62,489 nucleotides of DNA, from NCBI RefSeq assembly GCF_030657435.1, contig NZ_JAUTWS010000038.1:1-62489 (forward strand), written 5' to 3'. The notes beneath the pieces were generated by a model. That model saw only the letters and a program-made list of their open reading frames with translations, was not told the DNA's origin and did no database searches. Numbering within the stretch: position 1 is the first letter of the stretch; each line of letters starts with the position of its first letter. Positions 31,399 through 39,909 of this stretch are shown one piece after another. Source of the stretch: Paracraurococcus lichenis (GTDB lineage Bacteria; Pseudomonadota; Alphaproteobacteria; Acetobacterales; Acetobacteraceae). The position numbers and the translations under genes are program-made.

Positions 31399-33033
31399 TC
31401 AGCGCCCGGGCGGCACGGCGTCGTCCACCATCCGGTACAACGTCCAGCCCGGCCAGTTGACCGGCACCGTCCGCAGGAGGGGCGAGGCATCGAGCGCCCG
31501 CCGGAAGGCGGCGTCCCGCACCAGCAGCAGGCGGATCCTGGCCGCGCGCAGCGCGGCCGCGTCGCCGCCCCGCGCCAGGCCGAAATGGTCCTCCAGGAAC
31601 TGCTCGCGCAGTGAGGCATCCTCGCGCCGCGGCGGCACCCGGCGCAGATACAGCGCATTGGCCAGCAGCGCCGGATCTGCGCCGGCGGAGGTGACGAAGC
31701 GCCCGGGCACTCCCGAGCCGGCGATGACGTCGAGGTAGTCGAGGTTGTCCCAGGAATCGACCAGCGCCCGCTCCTCCCCGCGGTCCAGCATCTGCCGCAA
31801 GGCGAGTCCCACCTGGCGATCCTGCCGCAACCCGCCCTGGGCATCGTTCCGGATGCCGTCGCGCCAGGCGAGCCAGGCTGCCCTGCCCGCGGGCGGCAGG
31901 ATCGCCAGGCCGAACAGCACCGGCACGAGCCAGGCAAGCCGGGCGCGGCCGCGCAGCCGCCCTGCCAGCGCGACGAGGCCGGCGGCCGTCCAGGGCACCA
32001 GCAGCAGCGCCCAGATGCCGAAACTCCGCCAAGTCACGGCGAGGGGCAGGCTGAGGGTCGCCAGCATCATGCCGCTGACGAGCGGCAGCGGCAGGCCGAA
32101 GGCCAACGCGAACTCGGCGACCGCCGCATCGGCCAGCAGCGCCGGCACCAGCACCGCGAGGCCGAGCAGCACCACGGGATTCCAGACGATCTCCAGCAGC
32201 AGCGGCCGCGAGATCGGGATCCATTCCAGCGCGTGGCGGTAGTTCGCGCCCAGCGCGGCGCGGTACTGCGCGCTCGCATTGCCGAGGTTCTCGAGCGAGC
32301 CGTGCCAAGCCAGCGACTCCGCCACCCAGAAGACGGGGAAGCCGCCGAGCAGCATCCCCGCGCCGAGCAGCACGGGCGTGCTCACCCCCATGCCGCGCCA
32401 CCAGCGCCACAGCAGCAGCAGGCCGAGGCAGAAGGCGAAGATCACCGACTCGTAGCGCACGGTCTCGGCGAGCATCAGCGCGCCGCAGGCCGCCAGCAGG
32501 CTGGCCGTGCCGCCGAGGCCCCGCAGCCAGCGCAGGAAGCAGGCGGCGGCCAGCAGCAGGAACAGCATGGCATAGATGTCGGAGAGGGGCACGGCGGCGA
32601 AGAGCAGGCGGCTCGGGTGCAAGGCGGCAAGCGCCGCGGTGGCGAGGGCGATCCGCCGGTCGCCGAACAGCGCCTCCGCCAGCAGGACGAGGGCGCCGAG
32701 CGTGGCCAGCCCGGCGAGGTTGGACAGCAGCCGCGGCACCAGGAAGAGGTCGTCGTAGAGGTGCAGCGCGATGCCGACGGCGATCTTGGTGAAGGGCGGC
32801 CAGATCTGCGGCTCCAGCGCATTGGCCCAGGTGAGGTTGTGGGCCAGCAGGATCCGCGCGCTCTCGTCGGCGGAGAGCCGTTCGAGGCCGGCCTGCACCA
32901 GCCCGACCTGGGCGAGCAAGGCGGCGAGCGCGATGGCGACGAGGGCAAGGCGGTAGGTCGTGGTGCCGACCGCCTCCAGGCGTGGCGGCGGGACGGCACG
33001 GGCCGAGGGCAGGGGGGCGACGTGAAGGGACAT
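31399..33033 (-). CDS. Integral membrane glycosyltransferase, GT39/ArnT-like
   Basis: This encodes about 544 residues with roughly nine or ten hydrophobic segments. Early in the first periplasmic loop, SADESARILLAHNLTWANAL holds the acidic DE pair expected for the catalytic base of polyprenyl-phosphate-dependent GT-C enzymes. The soluble C-terminal region (about 420-544) has VDSWDNLDYLDVIAGSGVPG. Such enzymes move a sugar from a lipid carrier to a protein or lipid outside the cytoplasmic membrane. I start at MSLHVAPLPS (33033). Acceptor and sugar cannot be read from sequence. It is convergent with the tRNA gene. Confidence 0.75.
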   Translation of the reverse strand: MSLHVAPLPSARAVPPPRLEAVGTTTYRLALVAIALAALLAQVGLVQAGLERLSADESARILLAHNLTWANALEPQIWPPFTKIAVGIALHLYDDLFLVPRLLSNLAGLATLGALVLLAEALFGDRRIALATAALAALHPSRLLFAAVPLSDIYAMLFLLLAAACFLRWLRGLGGTASLLAACGALMLAETVRYESVIFAFCLGLLLLWRWWRGMGVSTPVLLGAGMLLGGFPVFWVAESLAWHGSLENLGNASAQYRAALGANYRHALEWIPISRPLLLEIVWNPVVLLGLAVLVPALLADAAVAEFALAFGLPLPLVSGMMLATLSLPLAVTWRSFGIWALLLVPWTAAGLVALAGRLRGRARLAWLVPVLFGLAILPPAGRAAWLAWRDGIRNDAQGGLRQDRQVGLALRQMLDRGEERALVDSWDNLDYLDVIAGSGVPGRFVTSAGADPALLANALYLRRVPPRREDASLREQFLEDHFGLARGGDAAALRAARIRLLLVRDAAFRRALDASPLLRTVPVNWPGWTLYRMVDDAVPPGR

Positions 33034-33271
33034 TGCGGTCGTTCCGGGTGCCGGAATTGAGCGATGTCGCAATGGCACCACATCAATAACGGATCGGGCG
33101 CTCACAAGCCTCCGTCGCCCCAACACATCGCCGAGACTTGCCGCATCATGATTCGGCGGGGCCGATGCGGGTCCCGCCGGTCACTATGCTTGGGATGACG
33201 GATTCCGTTCTTGCGGATTGCCGTCCCGTCATCCCGCATCGGGGAGGCGCTGCGGCGACCCGGTCCTCGCC

Positions 33272-33514
33272 TCAGCGCCAGGCCGGCCGGCCGAGATTGA
33301 CGTCCCGCCCGCTGGTGAGCGCGCCGCCGGCCGCACCCGCCGCGCCGCCGATCAACGCGCCGGTGCCGGCGCTGCCGCCGGTCAGCGCGCCGATGCCCGC
33401 ACCCGCGCCCGCGCCGAGCAGGCCGCCCGAAACCGCGCGGTCCCCCGTCGAGTAGCCGCAGGCGCCAAGGCCGAGGGCGGCGAGGGTGAGCAGGGCGAGT
33501 CCGGTCTTCGTCAT
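33272..33514 (-). CDS. Small glycine-zipper lipoprotein
   Basis: This encodes 80 residues beginning MTKTGLALLTLAALGLGACG with GAGGAG seven bases upstream. The lipobox LGAC predicts lipid modification at Cys19. The mature part is dominated by glycine-zipper repeats (GGLLGAGAGAGIGALTGGSA and on), as in OsmB/SlyB-like outer-membrane lipoproteins, which pack into membranes. It is divergent from mreB across a 245-base gap. An envelope role is likely; a more exact function is not visible. Confidence 0.8.
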   Translation of the reverse strand: MTKTGLALLTLAALGLGACGYSTGDRAVSGGLLGAGAGAGIGALTGGSAGTGALIGGAAGAAGGALTSGRDVNLGRPAWR

Positions 33515-33759
33515 CTGGTGTCTCCTCGTAATTGCAAGGGACCCTGGAAACGCGGCTCGGTTCGGTCCGGTTGCGCATTCGACGCCGCCGGCTCCCACGA
33601 AGGCGGAATTGATTGGAAGGCGGACAGGAGACTTGAGCCCGGAACGGCCGCCGGGTAAGCCACGGCGGCCGTCCGAACCCCCGCAAACGTGATTCCCGGG
33701 CGCTGGCCCGGCCGGGCGCCGCGGCGCGTCACGCCATCCGAGTGGAAGGTTTCCTTCGC

Positions 33760-34803
33760 ATGTTCTCTCGCCTGTTCGGCTTCCTCTCGGCCGACATGGC
33801 CATCGACCTCGGGACCGCGAACACGCTGGTCTATGTGAAGGGTCGGGGCATCGTGCTGAACGAGCCGAGCGTCGTCGCCATCGCCGACCACCGCGGCCGC
33901 AAGCAGGTGCTCGCGGTGGGGGAGGAGGCGAAGATGATGCTCGGCCGCACCCCCGGCAACATCGCCGCCATCCGCCCGCTGCGTGACGGCGTCATCGCCG
34001 ATTTCGAGGTGGCGGAGGAGATGATCAAGCACTTCATCCGGAAGGTGCACAACCGGCGCAGCTTCGCCTCGCCGATGATCATCGTCTGCGTCCCCTCCGG
34101 CAGCACGGCGGTCGAGCGCCGCGCCATCCAGGAGAGCGCCGAGAGCGCCGGCGCCCGCAAGGTCCTGCTGATCGAGGAGCCGATGGCCGCCGCGATCGGC
34201 GCCGGCCTGCCGGTGACCGAGCCCTCGGGCTCGATGGTCGTCGATATCGGCGGCGGCACGACGGAGGTCGCGGTCATCTCGCTCGGCGGCATCGTCTATG
34301 CCCGCAGCGTGCGCGTCGGCGGCGACAAGATGGACGAGGCGATCATCAGTTACATCCGCCGGCACTTCAACCTGCTGATCGGCGAGAGCAGCGCCGAGCG
34401 GATCAAGATGGAGATCGGCGCCGCCGCGGTCCCGGACGATGGCGACGAGGGCCCGCTGACCGAGGTGAAGGGCCGCGACCTGATGAACGGCGTCCCGCGC
34501 GAGGTGGTGGTCAGCCAGCGGCAGATTTCCGAGAGCCTGGCCGAGCCGGTCGGGCAGATCGTGGAAGCGGTCAAGGTGGCCCTCGAGAACACCCCGCCCG
34601 AGCTTGCCGCCGACATCGTGGACAAGGGCATCGTGCTGACCGGCGGCGGCGCCCTGCTGCACCGGCTGGATGAGGTTCTACGCGCCGCGACCGGCCTGCC
34701 GGTGGTGGTGGCGGAGGAGCCGCTCTCCTGCGTGGCGCTCGGCACGGGCCGCGCGCTCGAGGAGATGAAGCGGCTTCGCCAGGTGCTGAGTTCGATGTAT
34801 TGA
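33760..34803 (+). CDS. mreB: Rod shape-determining protein MreB
   Basis: This 347-residue actin-like ATPase polymerises under the membrane and directs lateral wall synthesis. Phosphate-1 motif is MAIDLGTANTLVYVKGRGIV, phosphate-2 is MVVDIGGGTTEVAVISLGG, the adenosine motif is IVLTGGGALLHRLDE, and the membrane-binding start is MFSRLFGFLSADM. I start at ATG 33760 with GGAAGG upstream; a GTG at 33742 would add six residues. It leads the mreB-mreC-mreD-mrdA-rodA elongasome cluster, all in the same direction. Confidence 0.97.
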   Translation: MFSRLFGFLSADMAIDLGTANTLVYVKGRGIVLNEPSVVAIADHRGRKQVLAVGEEAKMMLGRTPGNIAAIRPLRDGVIADFEVAEEMIKHFIRKVHNRRSFASPMIIVCVPSGSTAVERRAIQESAESAGARKVLLIEEPMAAAIGAGLPVTEPSGSMVVDIGGGTTEVAVISLGGIVYARSVRVGGDKMDEAIISYIRRHFNLLIGESSAERIKMEIGAAAVPDDGDEGPLTEVKGRDLMNGVPREVVVSQRQISESLAEPVGQIVEAVKVALENTPPELAADIVDKGIVLTGGGALLHRLDEVLRAATGLPVVVAEEPLSCVALGTGRALEEMKRLRQVLSSMY

Positions 34804-34835
34804 TGGCACCTTGAGGTGAGGCCCGCGGAAAACCC

Positions 34836-35699
34836 GTGATCCGTCTCAGCGTCCCCCTGCGGCTGGCGCTCGCGCGCCTGACCCTGCCCGTGCTGATCGC
34901 CGCGGCCTTCGGCACCATGCTGCTCGGCAAGGCGGATGCCGTGCTGGCGGAACGGGCGCGCATGGCGCTGGCCGATGCCCTGACGCCGATCTGGGGGGTG
35001 CTGCAGCAGCCGGTCTCGGCGGCGCGCGACGCGGTCCGGGAGGCCGGGCTGCTGCTCGCGCTGCGCAGCGAGAATGCCCGGCTGCGGGAGGAGAACGAGC
35101 GGCTGCACCGCTGGCAGGCCGCGGCGCTGGCGCTGGAGGCCGAGAATGCCATGCTGCGCCGCCAGCTCGCCTTCGTGCCGGAGGCGGCGCCGGCCTATAC
35201 CACCGCCCGCGTCGTCGCCGATGGCGGCGGGACCTATGCCCGCGCCGTGCTGCTGGCGGCCGGGCCGAACCATCCCGTGCGCAAGGGCCAGGTGGCGCTC
35301 GACGACCGCGGCCTTGCCGGCCGGGTGACGGAGGTGGGCAACCGCTCCGCCCGCGTGCTGCTGGCGACCGACATGAACAGCCGCATCCCGGTGGTGCTGG
35401 AGGGCAGCCGTGCCAGGGCCATGATGGTCGGCACCAACGGCGCCCGGCCGCGCCTGCAATACTGGCCGGCCGGCACCCAGCCGCAGGAGGGCGACCGCGT
35501 GGTGACCAGCGCCGAGGCGAATGCCTTCCCCGCCGGCCTGCCCGTCGGCGTGGTGCGGGAGAGCCCCTCCGGCGGCTTCGAGGTCGAGCTCTTCGCCCGG
35601 CTGGACCGGCTGGATGTGCTGCGGCTCTTCGACTACGGCCTCTCCGGCATCCTGCCACCGGAGGCGGTGGCGCGGCCCGAGCCGAGGCCGAGGCGCTAG
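34836..35699 (+). CDS. mreC: Rod shape-determining protein MreC
   Basis: This encodes 287 residues from GTG 34836. A single N-terminal membrane helix (LTLPVLIAAAFGTMLLG) is followed by a periplasmic coiled coil near 70-115 (LRSENARLREENERLHRWQA). The beta-barrel C-terminal half includes VALDDRGLAGRVTEVGNRSA and FEVELFARLDRLDVLRLFDY. MreC scaffolds PBP2 and RodA at the elongasome. It starts 32 bases after mreB, and the length is typical. Confidence 0.95.
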   Translation: MIRLSVPLRLALARLTLPVLIAAAFGTMLLGKADAVLAERARMALADALTPIWGVLQQPVSAARDAVREAGLLLALRSENARLREENERLHRWQAAALALEAENAMLRRQLAFVPEAAPAYTTARVVADGGGTYARAVLLAAGPNHPVRKGQVALDDRGLAGRVTEVGNRSARVLLATDMNSRIPVVLEGSRARAMMVGTNGARPRLQYWPAGTQPQEGDRVVTSAEANAFPAGLPVGVVRESPSGGFEVELFARLDRLDVLRLFDYGLSGILPPEAVARPEPRPRR

Positions 35700-35780
35700 G
35701 GCATGTGCGCAGATGGTCTCCGGCCGGGCCTGTCCGCGCCGCCGTCCCGCCAGCCTGCCGCGGACGGGCCCTAGGCGCGC

Positions 35781-36314
35781 ATGAAGGGACGGCCGGCGCC
35801 CGCTTCCGGCCTGCTGCGGCAGATCGACGCGCTGGCCCGCGCCGTCCTGCCGGGCGGGAGCACCGCGCTGCTGATGCTGCTGGCGGCCGTGCCGGTCGGC
35901 GCCTTCGGCCTGGTCGCGGCGGCGGCGCTGCCCTGCGTCTTCTTCTGGTCGGTCTTCCGCCCCGCGGCGCTGCCGCCGCCGGCGGTCTTCGGGCTCGGCC
36001 TGCTGCAGGACCTGCTGACCGCGGCGCCGCCCGGCACCGGCGTGCTGGTGCTGCTGGTGGTGCACGGCCTCGCCGCGCGCTGGCGGCGCGTCCTGGTGCG
36101 GCAGTCCTTCCTGCTGGTCTGGCTGGCCTTCTGCGGCTTCACCGCCGGCGCCGCGGCGCTGGGCGGGGCGCTGCAGGCCCTGCTGACCTGGCGGATGCTG
36201 CCCTTGCCGCCGGGCTTCTGGCAGGCCGTGCTGACCGCCGGGCTCTACCCGCTGCTGGCCTGGCCCCTGACGCGGGCGCATGAGGCGATGATCCGGGCGG
36301 AGAGCGCGCCATGA
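35781..36314 (+). CDS. mreD: Rod shape-determining membrane protein MreD
   Basis: This encodes 177 residues with about five hydrophobic segments (LLMLLAAVPVGAFGLVAAAA, then a PPPAVFGLGLLQDLLTAAPPG motif typical of MreD, then several more). MreD links MreC and the cell-wall machinery in the inner membrane. Identity rests on size, topology, the FGLGLLQDLLTAAPPG-like signature and its place between mreC and the PBP2 gene. The mrdA gene starts 22 bases after its stop. Confidence 0.88.
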   Translation: MKGRPAPASGLLRQIDALARAVLPGGSTALLMLLAAVPVGAFGLVAAAALPCVFFWSVFRPAALPPPAVFGLGLLQDLLTAAPPGTGVLVLLVVHGLAARWRRVLVRQSFLLVWLAFCGFTAGAAALGGALQALLTWRMLPLPPGFWQAVLTAGLYPLLAWPLTRAHEAMIRAESAP

Positions 36315-36336
36315 GCCGTCGCGCGGGGAGCGCGCC

Positions 36337-38226
36337 ATGAGCCTGGGCAAGGGCGTCCGGCGGGAGGAGGAGAAGCGCCGCGGCGTCTTCACGCGGCGCG
36401 CGCTGGCGCTCGGCCTCGGCCAGGTCGCGCTGTTCGGCGTCCTCGGCACCCGGCTCTACCGGCTGCAATCGGAGGAAGGCGAGCGCTACCGGACCATGGC
36501 GGAGGAGAACCGGGTCTCCGCCCGCCTGCTCCCGCCGCCGCGCGGCCAGGTGCTGGACCGCAACGGCCAGGTCGTCGCCGGCAACCGGCTGAACTGGCGC
36601 GCCCTGCTGGTCGCGGAGCAGACCCAGGATGTCGGGGCGACGCTCGAGACCCTCTCCCGCATCCTGCCGCTGCAGGACCACGAGCGGGCGCGGATCGAGC
36701 GTGAGCTGCGCCGCCGCCGCCGCTTCGTGCCGGTCGCCGTGCGCGATTTCCTGAGCTGGGAGGAGATGGCGCGGATCGAGGTCAATGCGCCCGACCTGCC
36801 CGGCATCGTCATCGATGTCGGCACCACGCGCCTCTATCCCGAGACCGAGCACCTCTCCCATATCGTCGGCTATGTCGCCCCGCCGGCCGAGCGCGACATG
36901 GACGGCGACCCGCTGCTGGAGCTGCCCGGCATCCGCGTCGGCCGCGCCGGGATCGAGAAGTTCCACGACCTGGCGCTGCGCGGCCGCGCCGGCGCCGTGC
37001 AGCTCGAGGTCAATGCCGTCGGCCGGGTGATCCGCGAGCTCGACCGGCGGGAGGGCGTGCCGGGCCAGGACGTGCAGATCTCGGTCGATGCCGGGCTGCA
37101 GCGGGCGCTGCGCGAGAGGATCGAGGAGGGCACCAGCATCGTCGTGCTGGATGCGCGGAACGGGGAGGTGCTGGCCATGGCCTCGCAGCCCTCCTTCGAC
37201 CCGAACGTCTTCAATGCCGGCGTCTCCGCGGCGCAGTGGCGGGACTGGACCCGCAACCGCGCGACCCCGCTGATCAACAAGGCGACCAACGGCCTCTACG
37301 CCCCGGGCTCCACCTTCAAGATGATGGTGGCGCTGGCCGGGCTGGAGGCGAAGGCGGTGACGCCCGCCGACCGGGTCTTCTGCCCCGGCCATTTCGACCT
37401 CGGCGATACGCGCTTCCATTGCTGGCAGAAGCACGGCCATGGCAGCCTGGACATGCGCAATGCACTCAAGCTCTCCTGCGACGTCTATTTCTACGAGGTC
37501 GCCAAGCGCACCGGCATCGACCGCATCGCCGCCATGGCGAACCGCTTCGGCCTGGGCGTCGACCTCGAGATCGAGCTGCCGGGGACGAAGAAGGGCCTGG
37601 TGCCGACGCGCGCCTGGCGGCAGGCGCAGGGCAAGCCCTGGAACCTCGGCGACACCGTGGTGCACGGCATCGGCCAGGGCTTCTACCAGATCACCCCGCT
37701 CGCCCTCGCCACCATGGCCGCGCGCCTCGCGACCGGCCGGGCGGTGCAGCCGCACCTGACGCGCAGCCTCGGCGGCCGGCCGGTGCGCGGCGGCCGGGCG
37801 GAGGACTGGCCGAGCCTCGGCATCCCCGAGCGCGACCTGAAGCTGATGCGGGAGGGGATGTGGGCGGTGGTGAACGAGCCCGGCGGCACCGCGCTCGGCG
37901 CCCGCCTGCCCGGCCAGTTCGGCGTCATGGCGGGCAAGACCGGCTCGGTGCAGGTCCGGCGCGTCTCGCGCGAGCAGCGCGAGCACGGCTTCAAGGCGGA
38001 GAGCCAGCCGCGGGAGTGGCGGCCGCATGCGCTCTTCGTCGCCTTCGCCCCCTATGACAACCCGGTCTATGCCGTGAGCGTGGTGGTGGAGCATGGCATG
38101 AGCGGCGCGGGCGCCGCGGCGCCGCTGGCGCGGGAGGCGCTGGTGGAGGTGTTCAACCGCTTCAGATCGCCGCCCGCCCCGCCGCCGGCGCCCGGCCAGC
38201 GAGTGGCGGAGGGACCGCGGACATGA
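36337..38226 (+). CDS. mrdA: Penicillin-binding protein 2, elongation transpeptidase
   Basis: This 629-residue protein cross-links peptidoglycan during lateral growth. Features are a cytoplasmic basic start (RREEEKRRGVFTRRALALGL), one membrane anchor, the dimerisation domain with RGQVLDRNGQVVAGN, and a transpeptidase domain. Catalytic SxxK is in YAPGSTFKMM (Ser near 324), the SxN-equivalent is in LKLSCDVYFYE, and KTG is in MAGKTGSVQV (near 535). GGGGAG precedes the start. GAGCGCGCCATGAGCC occurs twice 26 bases apart around the mreD stop and this start, a small local duplication. The stop overlaps the rodA start (ATGA). Confidence 0.96.
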   Translation: MSLGKGVRREEEKRRGVFTRRALALGLGQVALFGVLGTRLYRLQSEEGERYRTMAEENRVSARLLPPPRGQVLDRNGQVVAGNRLNWRALLVAEQTQDVGATLETLSRILPLQDHERARIERELRRRRRFVPVAVRDFLSWEEMARIEVNAPDLPGIVIDVGTTRLYPETEHLSHIVGYVAPPAERDMDGDPLLELPGIRVGRAGIEKFHDLALRGRAGAVQLEVNAVGRVIRELDRREGVPGQDVQISVDAGLQRALRERIEEGTSIVVLDARNGEVLAMASQPSFDPNVFNAGVSAAQWRDWTRNRATPLINKATNGLYAPGSTFKMMVALAGLEAKAVTPADRVFCPGHFDLGDTRFHCWQKHGHGSLDMRNALKLSCDVYFYEVAKRTGIDRIAAMANRFGLGVDLEIELPGTKKGLVPTRAWRQAQGKPWNLGDTVVHGIGQGFYQITPLALATMAARLATGRAVQPHLTRSLGGRPVRGGRAEDWPSLGIPERDLKLMREGMWAVVNEPGGTALGARLPGQFGVMAGKTGSVQVRRVSREQREHGFKAESQPREWRPHALFVAFAPYDNPVYAVSVVVEHGMSGAGAAAPLAREALVEVFNRFRSPPAPPPAPGQRVAEGPRT

Positions 38227-39374
38227 GCAGCACGGTCTTCGAGCGGCGGCTGCTGACGCGCGACCGCGGCAACGGGCTGCTGCAGAAATTCTGGCAGATC
38301 CCCTGGCCCTTCGTGCTGCTGCTGAGCGCGCTGGCCGCGGTCGGCTATGTCGCACTCTACAGCGCCGGCAACGGGCCGGAGGCCTATGCGGCCAAGCATG
38401 CGCTGCGCTTCGGCTTCGGCCTGGTGCTCATGCTCTCGGTCGCCGTCCTCGACATCCGGCTGATCGCGCGCTTCGCCTGGCTCGGCTATGCGCTCGGCCT
38501 CGGGCTGCTGGTGCTGGTGCTGCTGCACGGCAATGTCGGCAAGGGCGCGCAGCGCTGGATCGATATCGGCCCGCTGCAGTTGCAGCCCTCGGAGCTCATG
38601 AAGATCCTGCTCTCGATCGCGCTGGCCGCCTGGTTCCAGCGGGCGAGCTGGGAGCGCGTCGGCAACCCGCTCTTCCTCGTCCCGCCCGCCATCATGGTGC
38701 TGGTGCCGGTCGGGCTGATCCTGAAGCAGCCCAATCTCGGCACCGGGCTGATCACCGCCATGATCGGCGGCGCCATCTTCTTCGCCGCCGGCGTGCGGTT
38801 GTGGAAATTCGCGCTCATCCTGGGCGGCGTCGGCATCGCCGCGCCGATCGCCTACGACCACCTGCGGGACTACCAGAAGGCGCGGATCACCACCTTCCTC
38901 GACCCGGAGAGCGATCCGCTCGGCGCGGGCTACAACATCATCCAGTCGAAGATCGCGCTCGGCTCCGGCGGCTGGTGGGGCAAGGGCTTCATGCAGGGAA
39001 CGCAGGGCCACCTGAACTTTCTGCCGGAGAAGCAGACCGACTTCATCTTCACCATGATCGCGGAGGAGTTCGGGCTGGTCGGGGCGCTGACCGTCCTCGG
39101 CATGCTCACCCTGGTGGTGCTGTTCTGCTACTTCGTCGCCTTCCGCTGCCGGCACCAGTTCGGCCGGCTGCTGGCGATCGGGCTCGGGACCAACATCTTC
39201 CTCTACGTCTTCGTCAACATCGCCATGGTGACGGGCAGCATCCCGGTGGGCGGGGTGCCGCTGCCGCTGATCTCGCATGGCGGCTCGGCGATGCTGACGA
39301 CCATGCTGGGCTTCGGCGTGCTGATGTCGGTGCATGTCCACCGCGACGCCGAGTTCGGGCCGGCCAGGGAGTAG
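38223..39374 (+). CDS. rodA: Peptidoglycan glycosyltransferase RodA
   Basis: This encodes 383 residues with about ten membrane segments, a SEDS-family polymerase working with PBP2. Signatures are RWIDIGPLQLQPSELMKILL, LILKQPNLGTGLITAMIGG (with the catalytic Asp replaced by Asn/Leu context typical of RodA numbering) and the long periplasmic loop with GSGGWWGKGFMQGTQGHLNF. LPEKQTDFIFTMIAEEFGLV and MVTGSIPVGGVPLPLISHGG complete the set. It overlaps mrdA by four bases, so the two partners are co-translated. Confidence 0.96.
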   Translation: MSSTVFERRLLTRDRGNGLLQKFWQIPWPFVLLLSALAAVGYVALYSAGNGPEAYAAKHALRFGFGLVLMLSVAVLDIRLIARFAWLGYALGLGLLVLVLLHGNVGKGAQRWIDIGPLQLQPSELMKILLSIALAAWFQRASWERVGNPLFLVPPAIMVLVPVGLILKQPNLGTGLITAMIGGAIFFAAGVRLWKFALILGGVGIAAPIAYDHLRDYQKARITTFLDPESDPLGAGYNIIQSKIALGSGGWWGKGFMQGTQGHLNFLPEKQTDFIFTMIAEEFGLVGALTVLGMLTLVVLFCYFVAFRCRHQFGRLLAIGLGTNIFLYVFVNIAMVTGSIPVGGVPLPLISHGGSAMLTTMLGFGVLMSVHVHRDAEFGPARE

Positions 39375-39393
39375 CCGCAGCGGGCGCCTCCGG

Positions 39394-39909
39394 TCACGGC
39401 AGCCGCAGCCATTCCCCGTTGCCGGCATCGCGGCCGGTCAGCGCCCGGATGACGCCCCAGTGGCAGACCACCAGCGTATGCGCACGGTCCGGTAGCGCCG
39501 CCATCTCTGCCCGGAACAGGGCGCAGCGCGCCTCGAACTGCGCGTGCGGCTCCTCGACCGGCGGCCACCACACCTCCTCGATCCCCGAGAGGTCGAGCGC
39601 TGGCCAGGCCAGGGCCAGTGCCGCCCGGCCAGAGCCGATGTCGCAGCTCGCGGAGTAGCGCTCCCGCACCGCGGGCGTCACGGTGACCGGCAGGCCCAGC
39701 CGCCGCGCGACCGGCGCCGCCGTCTGCAGCGCGCGGGTATAGGGGGAGCAGAGGATGCGGCGGATGTCCTCGCCGGCCAGCGCCTCGGCCGCCGCCGCCG
39801 CCTGCGCCTCGCCGAGCGGCGTCAGCGGCGCATCCGGAATGCCGGGATCGCGGCCGGTCGCGTGGAACAGCCGGTTGAACTCGCTCTGGCCGTGGCGCAG
39901 CAGGATCAT
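39394..39909 (-). CDS. Histidine phosphatase family protein
   Basis: This 171-residue phosphoglycerate-mutase-like phosphatase has catalytic LLRHGQSEFNR at the N-terminus (His6), an Arg in LCSPYTRALQTA, a Glu in VRERYSASCDIG and the second His in LVVCHWGVIRALTG. The start codon overlaps the stop of the preceding PRTase/kinase-like gene (ATGA at 39906-39909), so the phosphatase is translated with it. Its substrate is therefore probably a product or partner of that enzyme; this is inference. It is convergent with rodA. Confidence 0.9.
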   Translation of the reverse strand: MILLRHGQSEFNRLFHATGRDPGIPDAPLTPLGEAQAAAAAEALAGEDIRRILCSPYTRALQTAAPVARRLGLPVTVTPAVRERYSASCDIGSGRAALALAWPALDLSGIEEVWWPPVEEPHAQFEARCALFRAEMAALPDRAHTLVVCHWGVIRALTGRDAGNGEWLRLP